64,000 nucleotides of DNA, taken from Geomonas agri (GTDB lineage Bacteria > Desulfobacterota > Desulfuromonadia > Geobacterales > Geobacteraceae). Every line of letters starts with the position of its first letter. Positions within the stretch are counted from its first letter, which is position 1. Below, one piece after another: positions 38,501 through 45,865 of this stretch. The notes beneath the pieces were generated by a model that saw only the letters and a program-made list of their open reading frames with translations, searched no databases and had not been told where the DNA came from. Where the stretch lies: assembly GCF_020179605.1 (NCBI RefSeq), contig NZ_JAINZO010000001.1, positions 1,310,396 through 1,374,395 of the forward strand, in the 5' to 3' direction. The translations under genes and the position numbers were made by a program.

Positions 38501-39825
38501 AGACCACCAAGGTGGTGACCTACGAGGTTACGGTGCGCGAATTGGGCTATCGCCCCGAGCCGTACGCCATCGTCGACGCGCTGATGTACGCCGACGGCAA
38601 GCCGATCGTCGAAATCACCAACATGTCCGCGCGCCTGACCGGCACCAACCGTGAAGCATTGCTTCAACTGTGGCAGCGTAACAGGACGCAATCGCACAAC
38701 GTTACTCCTGCTGTCGTGCAGGTACCCGCCTATGACCAAAAGCCGGCCATCTACACCAAACAGCAGATCCTGGCCTACAGCAACGGCAATCCTTCTGAAG
38801 GGTTCGGCGACCGTTACAAGGTCTTCGACAACGAGAGGAAGATCGCCCGCCTCCCCGGACCGCCGTTCCAGTTCATGGACCGCGTCACCGGCATCAAAGG
38901 CGAGCCGTGGCAGATGGTGCCGGGCGCCATGGCCGAGGCGCAGTACGACATCCCGGTGGACGAGTGGTATTTTGCCGCCGACCGTCAGCCGCGCATGCCC
39001 TTCGCCGTGCTCCTGGAAGCCGCTTTGCAGCCCTGCGGTTGGCTGGCAGCCTACGTCGGTTCTGCGCTTACCAGCCCGACCGACATCTCCTTCCGCAACC
39101 TCGGTGGGACCGCGGTCCAGCATCGCCCGGTGACGCCGGACAGCGGCACGCTGACTGCCACGGCTACCCTCACCAAGGCGGCCACCAGCGGCGGCATGAT
39201 CATCCAGGAGTTCGACTTCTCGGTGGCCGACCGCCACGGTGTGTTGTACGAAGGCGACACCATGTTCGGTTTCTTCGCCAAGGAGGCGCTGGCCAACCAG
39301 GTGGGGATCCGTGAAGCGGTTCCGTACATCCCGAGCGCAGAGGAAGCCGGCCGTGGCCGGTCGATCCCCTACCCCGAGCAGCGTCCTTTCCCTGACAAGA
39401 TGCTGCGCATGATCGACAGGATCGACCTGTATGTTGCTGATGGCGGCCCGGCCGGCCTTGGCTATATCAGGGGAACAAAGACGGTCGTCACTGAGGATTG
39501 GTATTTCAAGGCCCATTTCTATGAAGATCCTGTCACGCCGGGGTCGTTGGGGCTCGAATCGTTCCTGCAGTTGATGAAGTTTGCGGCCGTTGAGCGCTGG
39601 GGCTGGAACGAAGGTGATACTGTCGCTGCCGTGGCCCTGGAGCGCAAGCACCGCTGGCTCTACCGCGGCCAGGTGGTGCCGACCGACAAGGAAGTCACGG
39701 TCATGGCCTGGATCACCGCCGTCGATGACGCCAACCGCGTCCTTACCGCCGCAGGCTTCCTGTACGTTGACGGGCGGGCCATTTACCAGATGAACGACTT
39801 CACCGTGCAACTCGGACGAGGCTAA
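32521..39825 (+). CDS. pfaC: PfaC-like synthase with a built-in PfaB-type acyltransferase: KS-CLF-AT-four hotdog domains
   Basis: A 2434-residue subunit. Ketosynthase (about 6-455; Cys193, His327, His365). A second KS fold (about 460-920) lacks the nucleophile: the site reads MSSEESSG, with Glu664 near the cysteine position, so it is a chain length factor. An acyltransferase (about 1041-1365; Ser1132 in SYSLGES) is of PfaB type. A low-complexity linker (about 1400-1640) precedes four FabA-like hotdog folds (about 1655-1835, 1895-2060, 2110-2260, 2285-2434). Folds 2 and 4 carry the catalytic pattern (HFVDDRVMPGTLMYE and HFYEDPVTPGSLGLE); folds 1 and 3 do not. The terminal AGPAT domain remembered from myxobacterial Pfa3 is absent. 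ATG starts 2 nt after pfaA. Confidence 0.94.
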   Translation: MKQQSPSVAIVGLGGIFPDAPELTTFWENIRNAKSAAREVPAGRWALAADAAFHPEAGKPDHVYSKRGCFIDSLPPLSSLSGLHIDSKLADGLDPAFQLLLHAGKRAFDSAVTAKLDRSRIGVIIGNLALPSEKSAELSRALLGRTFEEKLLGHAGNDPIPNPLNRYVAGLPAGLLAAALGLGGGCSTLDAACASSLYAIKLACDELLSGRADAMLTGGLSRPDPLYTQMGFAQLRALSRRGICSPFDASGDGLVVGEGAGIFVLKRLDDAIAQGDRIYGVIKGIGLSNDVGGSLLAPMADGQLRAMRSAYEKAGWQPQDVDLIECHATGTPVGDATEVGSLRELWGDVSGKGCVIGSVKSNIGHLLTAAGSAALTKVLLAMAEETLPPTANFKQAPENFRLEESPFKVLQGATPWQRRADGVPRRAAVSAFGFGGINAHLLVEEWLPSGASAVAAEPPKKGGPVAVVGLDARFGKWQDLKSFQSRALGGDTGAKTSQPKDWWGAEQSAWFATEKLKDTPFSGYYLDEFAQPTDQFRIPPKELEEMLPQQLLMLQSAAAAIKDAGMDRADNLCAGVFVGIALDLNSTNFAFRWTIADKAKAWARQLGLKLSPEQLEQWVEQLRDQAGPALTANRTMGALGSVVASRVAREFRCGGPSFTMSSEESSGLRALETAVRQLQSNEIDRAIVGAVDLAGDFRAVIGQHLNRPYSGFGSATPFDQSADGTVVGEGAATVILKRLEDAERDGDRIYAVIGGVGSASGEVMLPGVPAYRHALERAYGEAEVAPASIGLIEAHGSGNAAEDRMEAAALTEFFDEPGPAAQSRRLPVASVKADIGHTGAASGLASLVRGCLALYQEIIPGTRSGERPVSQLSGNGALFLPNGSRYWLRNRSEGARHAGVSVFGVDGSVSHVVLQGYENVPERTAVERVAPLAGWDEFLFSVTGADRQELADGVRQLRETAEKRPAPDMAVLSRRVCKESSASGAPLAVSMVARSADELASLCQQGERILRSDAAYAESVLHPSQRDRLFFTANPIGKNGKIGFVYPGSGNHFAGMGMELSARWPEVYRRQDAENLYLREQFQPEQFWNGASIDSVHENHLAVIFGQVATGCAVTDVVQRFGIKPNAVISYSLGESAGLFATRTWTERDLMLTRMKASTLFTRDLAGECRAAREAWGEPDGKEINWSIGVVDAPAREVRRALKKTSRVYLLIVNTPDECVIGGDVKWVKHLVAMLDCRFFPLQGVTTVHCEVARQVSTAYRDLHVFNTNPPAGVTFYSGAAGSAYQVNRRSAAESILAQAVEGIDYPKVIEAAYGEGIRYFIEMGPGASCSRMIGRILNNRPHVARSVCQPGTDANSGLLRLLAQLTSERVPVDLDPLFVTTPDLPVQASVLASELKGIRFSTGGAPFAPSLPQAGQAAQVTVVAATSAGVKAPAGPHVAQQPSGIPAPATTGATVMPGVNNPVSTTQETAANAGFTPASPAIATTVSAVSQSVSQPTQSAAQFKAAPAPVAQAPAVEPVVDPLLSDFARARDAHQQAHDTYLRVANDLSRSIADALSLQISIQEQMLAAGIPVDQDLLNQTAYTGAMAAAGASERQIPSVSPSQRGGREARAAFDGGSAVVPTSTTASAPATALVSATAPVPAPYPGALPALYDYDMCLEFAIGSVAKMLGPEFAEADSYPTRVRLPDVPLQLVHRIVALEGEPKSMTSGRVVTQHDVHPGAWYLDGNRIPTCIAVEAGQADLFLSGYLGIDFITKGLAVYRLLDAVVTFHRELPAPGETINYDIRIERFFRQGETCLFRFHFEATVNGQPLLSMRNGCAGFFSQEELDAGKGIVRGAIDLRPKTGKLPADWQYLVPMQPASYDARQLDALRCGDLAGCFGPLFSGLPIQRPLTIPGGRMELVHRVMELVPDGGRCGLGFIRAEADIHPDDWFITCHFVDDRVMPGTLMYECCMHTLRIFLLRLGWVAEADGAAWQPVPGVASQLCCRGQVLETTKVVTYEVTVRELGYRPEPYAIVDALMYADGKPIVEITNMSARLTGTNREALLQLWQRNRTQSHNVTPAVVQVPAYDQKPAIYTKQQILAYSNGNPSEGFGDRYKVFDNERKIARLPGPPFQFMDRVTGIKGEPWQMVPGAMAEAQYDIPVDEWYFAADRQPRMPFAVLLEAALQPCGWLAAYVGSALTSPTDISFRNLGGTAVQHRPVTPDSGTLTATATLTKAATSGGMIIQEFDFSVADRHGVLYEGDTMFGFFAKEALANQVGIREAVPYIPSAEEAGRGRSIPYPEQRPFPDKMLRMIDRIDLYVADGGPAGLGYIRGTKTVVTEDWYFKAHFYEDPVTPGSLGLESFLQLMKFAAVERWGWNEGDTVAAVALERKHRWLYRGQVVPTDKEVTVMAWITAVDDANRVLTAAGFLYVDGRAIYQMNDFTVQLGRG

Positions 39826-39840
39826 CCCATCGTCCGCACT

Positions 39841-40117
39841 CCCTCTCCCCCCGGGAGAGGGCTGGGGTGAGGGTGCTGCAACCAGCAACCACCTCACTTC
39901 GTAGCATCGCCCTCACCCGCCCTCCGGGCACCCTCTCCCAATGGGCGAGGGGATGGGCAATGCAGGTTGAATGGTGGCAGATCATGGCAGCTCTCATGTC
40001 CAAACTCCCTCTCCCCCCGGGAGAGGGCTGGGGTGAGGGCGCTGCAAGTAGCAGCCACCTCACTTCGTGGCGTCGCCCTCACCCGCCCTTCGGGCACCCT
40101 CTCCCAATGGGCGAGGG
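39841..40117. repeat. Duplicated 111-bp intergenic repeat between pfaC and oleA
   Basis: Two direct copies, 39841-39951 and 40007-40117, differ at seven of 111 positions by eye. Each begins with the self-complementary CCCTCTCCCCCCGGGAGAGG and contains GGTGAGGG paired with CGCCCTCACC further on, so each copy can fold into a branched hairpin. A shorter relative occurs at 63281-63303. This looks like a REP/BIME-type dispersed element. The rest of the 398-bp gap (39826-40223) holds two CCTCTGTGG motifs near 40160-40185 and no gene. Confidence 0.85.
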
Positions 40118-40223
40118 AATGGTCAAGGCGTCTAACAATTTTATTCTCTGTGCCCTCTGTGGACCTCAGTGTCCTCTGTGGTCATGCTTTCAGGTTTTAC
40201 GCATTCAATTCTTAAGGTGCTAG

Positions 40224-41267
40224 ATGAAGTATTCCAAGGTATATATCGAATCTTTCGGTTACGAACTCGCTCCGGTGGTGGTCACCTCGGACGAGCTCGA
40301 GGCGCGGCTGGAGCCGCTTTACAAGACGCTGCACTTCACCCCGGGACAACTGCAAGCCCTGACCGGGATCCGCGAGCGCCGCTGGTGGGAGCCGGGCTTC
40401 CAGCTCTCCAAGGGCGCCATCGCCGCCGGGAAAAAGGCTCTGGCAACAGCCGGTATCTCCCCCAACGAGATCGGTGCCCTGCTCTACACCGGCGTCTGCC
40501 GTGAGCGCTTCGAACCTGCCACCGCCTGCCGCGTCGCCGCCGGCCTTGGCGTCTCGGGCAACGCCGCCGTGTATGATCTTTCCAACGCCTGCCTGGGCGT
40601 CCTGAACGGTATCCTCGAAGTCGCCAACCGCATCGAGCTGGGCCAGATCCGCGCCGGCCTTGTGGTCTCCTGTGAGAGCGCACGCGACATCAACGACGTC
40701 ATGATCGCCAAGATGCTGGAAGACCGCAGCATGGAGAACTTCGCCAGCTCGCTCGCTACCCTCACCGGCGGCTCGGGCGCGGTGGCGGTGCTTCTTACCG
40801 ACGGCTCCTTCTCCAAGTCCGGCCGCAGGCGGCTGCGCGGCGGCATCGCCCAAGCGGCGCCGGAACACCACGGCCTCTGCCTCTGGGGCATGACTCCGGA
40901 CGGCAAGGGTGGCTATGAGCAATCGATGAGTACCGACGCGGTGAGCGTCATGAACTACGGCGTGGAACTGGGACGCCGCACCTGGGATGAGTTTCTCCCC
41001 GAGGTGGGCTGGCGGGAGACCGATGTTGACCGCGTCATCTGCCACCAGGTGGGGAGCGCGCACCAGAGCGCCATCCTGAAAACTCTCGGCATCTCGCTGC
41101 ACAAGGACTTCACCAGCTACGAATTTCTGGGCAACATGGGGACCGTCTCCCTGCCCCTTACCGCAGCGCTGGCCGACGAGCGCGAGGTCCTTTCCGCCGG
41201 CGACAGGGTGGCCCTTTTGGGTATCGGAAGCGGCCTTAACTGCCTGATGCTTGGAGTGGACTGGTGA
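40224..41267 (+). CDS. oleA: OleA: thiolase-fold enzyme for head-to-head acyl-CoA condensation
   Basis: A 347-residue thiolase-superfamily protein. The catalytic triad is readable: Cys123 (SNACLGVLNG), His274 (ICHQVGSAH) and Asn304 (FLGNMGTVS). The FEPATAC stretch just before carries the glutamate expected to act as base in OleA. OleA joins two activated fatty acids by a non-decarboxylative Claisen reaction to a 2-alkyl-3-ketoacid. Its place right after a Pfa synthase indicates that at least one substrate is a polyunsaturated acyl chain, as established for Shewanella. The start ATG 40224 has a weak AAGG site. It overlaps oleB by 4 nt. Confidence 0.96.
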   Translation: MKYSKVYIESFGYELAPVVVTSDELEARLEPLYKTLHFTPGQLQALTGIRERRWWEPGFQLSKGAIAAGKKALATAGISPNEIGALLYTGVCRERFEPATACRVAAGLGVSGNAAVYDLSNACLGVLNGILEVANRIELGQIRAGLVVSCESARDINDVMIAKMLEDRSMENFASSLATLTGGSGAVAVLLTDGSFSKSGRRRLRGGIAQAAPEHHGLCLWGMTPDGKGGYEQSMSTDAVSVMNYGVELGRRTWDEFLPEVGWRETDVDRVICHQVGSAHQSAILKTLGISLHKDFTSYEFLGNMGTVSLPLTAALADEREVLSAGDRVALLGIGSGLNCLMLGVDW

Positions 41268-42166
41268 GAGACGCAGTGAAAAAATATTACCCCTTCACCG
41301 GCCGCACCCTCAACCTCGACGGCCTCGCCTACCACTACCTCGACGAGGGGACCGGCGCGCCGGTGGTCATGGTGCACGGCAACCCGTCCTGGTCCTTCTA
41401 CTACCGGAACCTGGTGCTGGCGCTGCGCGACAACTACCGCTGCATCGTGCCCGATCACATCGGCTGCGGCTTCTCGGACAAGCCGGGCGACGACCGCTAT
41501 GACTACACCCTTTCGCGCCGCATCGACGACCTGGAGCGCCTGATCGACTCGCTCGACCTGCAGGGGAAGATCACCCTCGTGGTGCACGACTGGGGCGGAA
41601 TGATCGGCATGGGGTACGCGAGCCGCCACCCGGAGCGCATCGGCCGTATCGTGGTGCTCAACACCGCAGCCTTCCATCTCCCCAAGGAGAAGACCTTTCC
41701 GCTGGGACTGAAAATCTGCCGTGACACCATGCTCGGCACCCTGCTGGTGCGCGGCTTCAACGCCTTCAGCGTCGGCGCCTCCATAGTCGGCTGCAAGAAG
41801 AACCCGATGTCGCAGGAGCTGATGCAGGCGTACCGCGCTCCCTACGACTCTTGGCAGAACCGGATCGCGACGCTGCGCTTCGTGCAGGATATCCCGCTTG
41901 CTCCCGGCGACCGCGGCTACGACGTGGTGAGCGAGATCGCTGACGGACTCGATCGCTTCCGCGACCTTCCCATGGCCATCTTCTGGGGCGAGCTCGACTT
42001 CGTGTTCGACACCACCTTCCTGGCCGAGTGGCTGCGCCGCTTCCCCAAGGCACAGGTGAAGAGCTACCCTGACGCCGGGCATTACATCCTCGAAGACATG
42101 AAAGATGAAGTTGTGCCGATGATCGTCCAGTTCCTGCATCAGACCGAGCCCCAGGAGACTGCCTGA
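41264..42166 (+). CDS. oleB: OleB: alpha/beta hydrolase, beta-lactone decarboxylase
   Basis: A 300-residue alpha/beta hydrolase of the haloalkane-dehalogenase-like subgroup. The oxyanion region is HGNPSWSFYYRN, and the nucleophile is Asp109 in VHDWGG rather than serine. The catalytic histidine lies in DAGHYILED near residue 273. In Ole pathways this enzyme converts the beta-lactone made by OleC to a cis-olefin and CO2. GTG start overlaps the oleA stop (GTGA), and oleC begins 3 nt after oleB. Confidence 0.94.
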   Translation: MRDAVKKYYPFTGRTLNLDGLAYHYLDEGTGAPVVMVHGNPSWSFYYRNLVLALRDNYRCIVPDHIGCGFSDKPGDDRYDYTLSRRIDDLERLIDSLDLQGKITLVVHDWGGMIGMGYASRHPERIGRIVVLNTAAFHLPKEKTFPLGLKICRDTMLGTLLVRGFNAFSVGASIVGCKKNPMSQELMQAYRAPYDSWQNRIATLRFVQDIPLAPGDRGYDVVSEIADGLDRFRDLPMAIFWGELDFVFDTTFLAEWLRRFPKAQVKSYPDAGHYILEDMKDEVVPMIVQFLHQTEPQETA

Positions 42167-42169
42167 CCG

Positions 42170-43819
42170 ATGGCCGAGACCGAATTCGTCAACATTGCCG
42201 CGCACCTGCCGGAGATGGCCCGGCGTCAGCCGGACACCAGGGCGATCATCTTCCCCAAGGGGAAGCGGAGCCTCACCTTCGGCGAGTTGAACAGCCTGAG
42301 CGACAAGATCGCGCGCGGGCTGATCGCCAACGGCATCCGCAGCGGCGTGCGCACCGTGCTCATGGTGACGCCGAGTCCGGAATTCTTCGCCCTCACCTTC
42401 GCTCTCTTTAAGGTGGGCGCGGTGCCGGTGCTGATCGACCCGGGCTTGGGGATCAAGAACCTGAAACAGTGCTTCTCCGAGGCGGAGCCGCACGCCTTCA
42501 TCGGCATTCCCAAGGCGCATATCGCCCGGAAACTCTTCGGCTGGGGCAAGGAGAGCATCCGCACCTGCGTTACCGTGGGCCCGCGCCTGTTCTGGGAAGG
42601 GACCACGCTGGCCAGGATCATCGCGGAGCAGCAGGACGACACCCCGTTCACCCTCGCCCCGACCCAAAAGGATGACGTCGCTGCCATACTCTTTACCAGC
42701 GGCAGCACCGGCATCCCCAAGGGGGCCATCTACAGCCACGGCAACTTCTCCGCACAGGTGCAGGCGCTCAAAGAGGTCTACGGCATTGAACCGGGTGAGA
42801 TCGATCTCCCGACCTTCCCGCTGTTCGCCCTGTTCGCTCCCGCGCTGGGCATGACCGCGGTGATCCCGGAGATGGACTTTACCCGTCCCGGTTCGGTCGA
42901 TCCGCGCAAGATCGTAGGGCCCATCAACGAGTACGGCGTGACCACCATGTTCGGCTCCCCCGCGCTCATCAATCGGGTGGGACGCTACGGCGTGGAGCAC
43001 GGCGTGAAACTGCCGACCCTGCGCCGCGCCATCTCGGCCGGTGCGCCGGTGCCGGCCTCAGTCCTGGAACGCTTCACCAGCCTCCTCAATCCCGGCGTCC
43101 AGGTTTTCACCCCCTACGGCGCCACCGAGGCGCTCCCAGTCTGCTCCATCGGCAGCACCGAAATCCTGCAGGAAACCCGCAAAATCACCGATGCCGGCGG
43201 CGGAGTCTGCGTCGGCCGTCCCGTGGAAGGGATCCGCCTGGAGATCATCCAGATCACCGACAACCCCATCTATGGCTGGGACGATCTGCTGCGCGTTCCC
43301 ACCGGTAAGATCGGCGAGATCGTGGTGCAGGGTGAACAGGTGACCCGCGGCTACTACAACCGCCCTGAATCCGACCACCTCTCCAAGATCATCGATCCGG
43401 CCACCGGCTCCTTCTTTCACCGCATGGGCGACCTGGGCGGCAGGGACGAGGATGGACGCGTCTGGTTCTGCGGGCGCAAGTCGCACCGCGTCGAGACCGA
43501 GGGAGGTCCCCTCTATACCATTCCCTGCGAGGCCGTCTTCAACACCCACCCCGCCGTGTTCCGTAGCGCCCTCGTGGGCGTCGGCGAGCCGGGTGCCCTC
43601 ACGCCGGTGATCTGCATCGAACTGGAGAAGAACGTCAAGGTCGACCAGGAACAGATCCGCAAGGAGCTTAAAGCACTGGCGGAGGAGCATATCCACACCC
43701 GCTCCATCGAGACCATCCTGTTCCATCCGGCCTTCCCGGTGGACATCCGGCACAACGCCAAGATCTTCCGGGAGAAGCTGGCGGTCTGGGCCGCGGAGAG
43801 CCTGAAATGCGCGCGCTAG
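42170..43819 (+). CDS. oleC: OleC: ATP-dependent beta-lactone synthetase
   Basis: A 549-residue ANL-superfamily enzyme. Motifs: FTSGSTGIPKG phosphate loop, FTPYGATEALP, and a C-terminal hinge at MGDLGGRDEDGRVWFCGR. It lacks the usual CoA-ligase wording around the hinge, as OleC proteins do. In the Ole pathway it adenylates the 2-alkyl-3-hydroxyacid from OleD and closes it to a beta-lactone. The assignment rests on the family and on its place between oleB and oleD. It overlaps oleD by 13 nt. Confidence 0.94.
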   Translation: MAETEFVNIAAHLPEMARRQPDTRAIIFPKGKRSLTFGELNSLSDKIARGLIANGIRSGVRTVLMVTPSPEFFALTFALFKVGAVPVLIDPGLGIKNLKQCFSEAEPHAFIGIPKAHIARKLFGWGKESIRTCVTVGPRLFWEGTTLARIIAEQQDDTPFTLAPTQKDDVAAILFTSGSTGIPKGAIYSHGNFSAQVQALKEVYGIEPGEIDLPTFPLFALFAPALGMTAVIPEMDFTRPGSVDPRKIVGPINEYGVTTMFGSPALINRVGRYGVEHGVKLPTLRRAISAGAPVPASVLERFTSLLNPGVQVFTPYGATEALPVCSIGSTEILQETRKITDAGGGVCVGRPVEGIRLEIIQITDNPIYGWDDLLRVPTGKIGEIVVQGEQVTRGYYNRPESDHLSKIIDPATGSFFHRMGDLGGRDEDGRVWFCGRKSHRVETEGGPLYTIPCEAVFNTHPAVFRSALVGVGEPGALTPVICIELEKNVKVDQEQIRKELKALAEEHIHTRSIETILFHPAFPVDIRHNAKIFREKLAVWAAESLKCAR

Positions 43820-44799
43820 TCACCGGGGGAGGAGGCTTTCTCGGCTCCGCTATCGTAAGGCAGTTGCGCGCCCGCGGCGACGAGGTCGTCAGTTTCTCGC
43901 GTGGTGACTATCCCGAACTTGCCGCGCTTGGTGTCGAGCAGCGTCGCGGTGACCTCTCCGACCTGAACGCCGTGGTCGAGGCGGCACAAGGGTGCGACAT
44001 TGTCTTTCACATGGCCGCCAAGGCCGGGATTTGGGGCGACTTCCAGGAATATTACTTGGCCAACGTCGTCGGCACCGAGAACGTGATCGCCGGCTGCCGC
44101 ATCCTCGGCATCAGGCGCCTGGTCTACACCAGTTCACCGAGCGTTGTTTTCGACGGCTCCGACGTCGAGGGCAGCGACGAGTCGCTCCCCTACCCCGCCC
44201 ACTTCGAGGCGCCCTACCCGCACACCAAGGCGCTCGCCGAAAAGGCGGTGCTCTCCGCCAACTCGCGCACCCTGTCTACCGTGTCTCTGCGGCCTCACCT
44301 GATCTGGGGGCCCAATGACAACCACCTGGTGCCGCGCATCGTCGCCAAGGGACGTGCCGGCGCTTTGAAACGCATTGGCACCCGATCCTGCCTGGTGGAC
44401 ACGGTCTACGTGGAGAATGCCGCCGAAGCGCACCTGAACGCGGCCGACCGCCTCAGCGCCGATGCCCCGCTCGCCGGAAAGGCCTACTTCATCTCCAACG
44501 GTGAGCCGATAGCCCTGTGGGACATGGTTAACGCCATCCTCGCTGCCGCCGGTGTCCCACCGGTCACCCGCACCATCCCTGCGGGGGTGGCGTACGCCGC
44601 CGGGGTCGCCTGTGAAATGGCATGGAAAACGTTGCGGCTGTCCGGCGAACCTCCCATGACCCGTTTCGTTGCCAAGGAGCTCGCCACCTCCCACTGGTTC
44701 GACATCTCTGCGGCCCGCAAGGATCTCGGCTACTCACCGCGGATCTCGACACAGGAAGGGCTGCGGCTGCTGCGCGCTTCGTTCGAGGCCGGGGCTTGA
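43807..44799 (+). CDS. oleD: OleD: NAD(P)H-dependent 2-alkyl-3-ketoacid reductase
   Basis: A 330-residue extended short-chain dehydrogenase. The nucleotide-binding VTGGGGFLGSAI starts at residue 4, and the catalytic Tyr-Lys pair is in YPHTKALAEKA, with Ser-containing YTSSPSVVFDG before it. It reduces the OleA product before lactone formation. The relatives include 3-beta-hydroxysteroid dehydrogenase/isomerase-like proteins, but the complete oleABCD context makes the OleD call firm. Its stop TGA overlaps the following TTG start. Confidence 0.94.
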   Translation: MRALVTGGGGFLGSAIVRQLRARGDEVVSFSRGDYPELAALGVEQRRGDLSDLNAVVEAAQGCDIVFHMAAKAGIWGDFQEYYLANVVGTENVIAGCRILGIRRLVYTSSPSVVFDGSDVEGSDESLPYPAHFEAPYPHTKALAEKAVLSANSRTLSTVSLRPHLIWGPNDNHLVPRIVAKGRAGALKRIGTRSCLVDTVYVENAAEAHLNAADRLSADAPLAGKAYFISNGEPIALWDMVNAILAAAGVPPVTRTIPAGVAYAAGVACEMAWKTLRLSGEPPMTRFVAKELATSHWFDISAARKDLGYSPRISTQEGLRLLRASFEAGA

Positions 44800-45494
44800 A
44801 CCCGATCCCCGGATTGGAGGCGGTGCGAGCTCACTACCGGCTCGAACCGCTGCAGCGCCCGGAGCACGAGAAGAAGCGCCTTGTCGGATTTTTAAGCGAA
44901 AGCGAACTACAACGCGGTGCGAGGCTGCTTGATAGCATCAAGCGCGAAGAGTTCCTGGTTGGACGGGGGCTGCTGCGGGAAATCCTGGCTGGCCTCACCG
45001 GCGAGGAACCGGGACGCCTCCAGTTTGCGGAGGGAGAGTTCGGGAAGCCGTATCTAAAGGGCTGCCAAGGCTACGAAAGCTTGCGCTTCAATGTTTCCCA
45101 TGCTGGCGGGCAGCTGCTGGTAGCGGTGTGTTACGGCGTCGAGATAGGGGTAGACCTGGAAGAAGTGCGGCAGGATCTGGCGTTTCGTCCCATGGCGGAG
45201 CGCTATTTTTCTGTGCGTGAGCGTGAAGAGCTGTTCGGGTTGGAGCCGCGGCAGCAACTGGAAGCGTTCTATCGGTGCTGGACTAGGAAGGAAGCCTACA
45301 TGAAGGCCATCGGGAGCGGCTTCTCCCAACCCTCCACCGGCTTCGACGTGTCGCTGCGGCCGGGCCAACCGGCGATCTTCCTTGGCCATGCCTCCGTCCC
45401 CACCGAGGCCAATCGCTGGCGCATTCAGGACCTGGCGGTCCCAGCCGGGTATTGCGCCGCGCTGGCGGTTTTCACCCCTTACCCTTCCCCCTAA
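44796..45494 (+). CDS. pfaE: Sfp-type 4'-phosphopantetheinyl transferase (PfaE role)
   Basis: A 232-residue enzyme that loads phosphopantetheine on carrier domains. Core motifs: FNVSHAGG, EIGVDLEE and WTRKEAYMKAIGSG. TTG 44796 is chosen as start because GAGG lies seven bases upstream and it overlaps the oleD stop; the frame itself is open back to 44622. Its obvious targets are the five carrier domains of PfaA. Being last in the pfa-ole series, it completes the enzyme set. Its 3' end overlaps the convergent toxin-like gene by 23 nt. Confidence 0.93.
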   Translation: MNPIPGLEAVRAHYRLEPLQRPEHEKKRLVGFLSESELQRGARLLDSIKREEFLVGRGLLREILAGLTGEEPGRLQFAEGEFGKPYLKGCQGYESLRFNVSHAGGQLLVAVCYGVEIGVDLEEVRQDLAFRPMAERYFSVREREELFGLEPRQQLEAFYRCWTRKEAYMKAIGSGFSQPSTGFDVSLRPGQPAIFLGHASVPTEANRWRIQDLAVPAGYCAALAVFTPYPSP

Positions 45495-45864
45495 ACGCCC
45501 GGTATGCCTCCATGTGACTTCTATACTTCACCAGGCTCACCTCGCTGTTCAGCCAGGCGTAGATGATGGCATTGGTCTCCTTGTCCCACTTGAAAAAGAG
45601 CCGGTGTTCCTTGGTCGGTTTGGCCCGGCGCCATTGCCGGTACGCATGCCCTTCGGCCTCCCCCTGGTAGTAGGCGGCGTGCTGCGGGTCAGCCGGTATC
45701 TCGTCCTTGATGGCCCGGTACACGCGCGCCAACAGCTTTGCCTGGGGCGATTCCTTGTACGTCTGCGGATTCCTCTCCTTCTCCTTGGCCACCACGACGA
45801 TTAGTTCGTCCAGCACTTGTTCGAACGCGGCATGGAAGCGGATACGCGACTCGTTGCTGACCAA
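45472..45864 (-). CDS. YhaV-family toxin (RelE-type ribonuclease) homolog
   Basis: A 130-residue protein. The pattern AKLLARVYRAIKDEIPADP, HAYRQWRRAK, HRLFFKWD, IIYAWLNSE and a final EAYRAF matches YhaV, the mRNA-cleaving toxin of the YhaV/PrlF pair. E. coli YhaV is somewhat longer; the C-terminal tail is absent here. TTG 45864 has GGAGG six bases upstream, inside the end of the preceding gene, so the two are coupled. Normally PrlF (an AbrB-like antitoxin of about 110 residues) sits upstream; here a 288-residue protein does. It could be a toxin with a different antitoxin or an isolated one. Confidence 0.75.
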   Translation of the reverse strand: MVSNESRIRFHAAFEQVLDELIVVVAKEKERNPQTYKESPQAKLLARVYRAIKDEIPADPQHAAYYQGEAEGHAYRQWRRAKPTKEHRLFFKWDKETNAIIYAWLNSEVSLVKYRSHMEAYRAFRGKGKG

Positions 45865-45865
45865 G

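Noticed and set aside
32902-39897. Three long minus-strand open frames (32902-35031, 36850-38388, 38392-39897) opposite pfaC
   Set aside because: Same reason: GC-rich third-position shadowing of a gene with intact domains.
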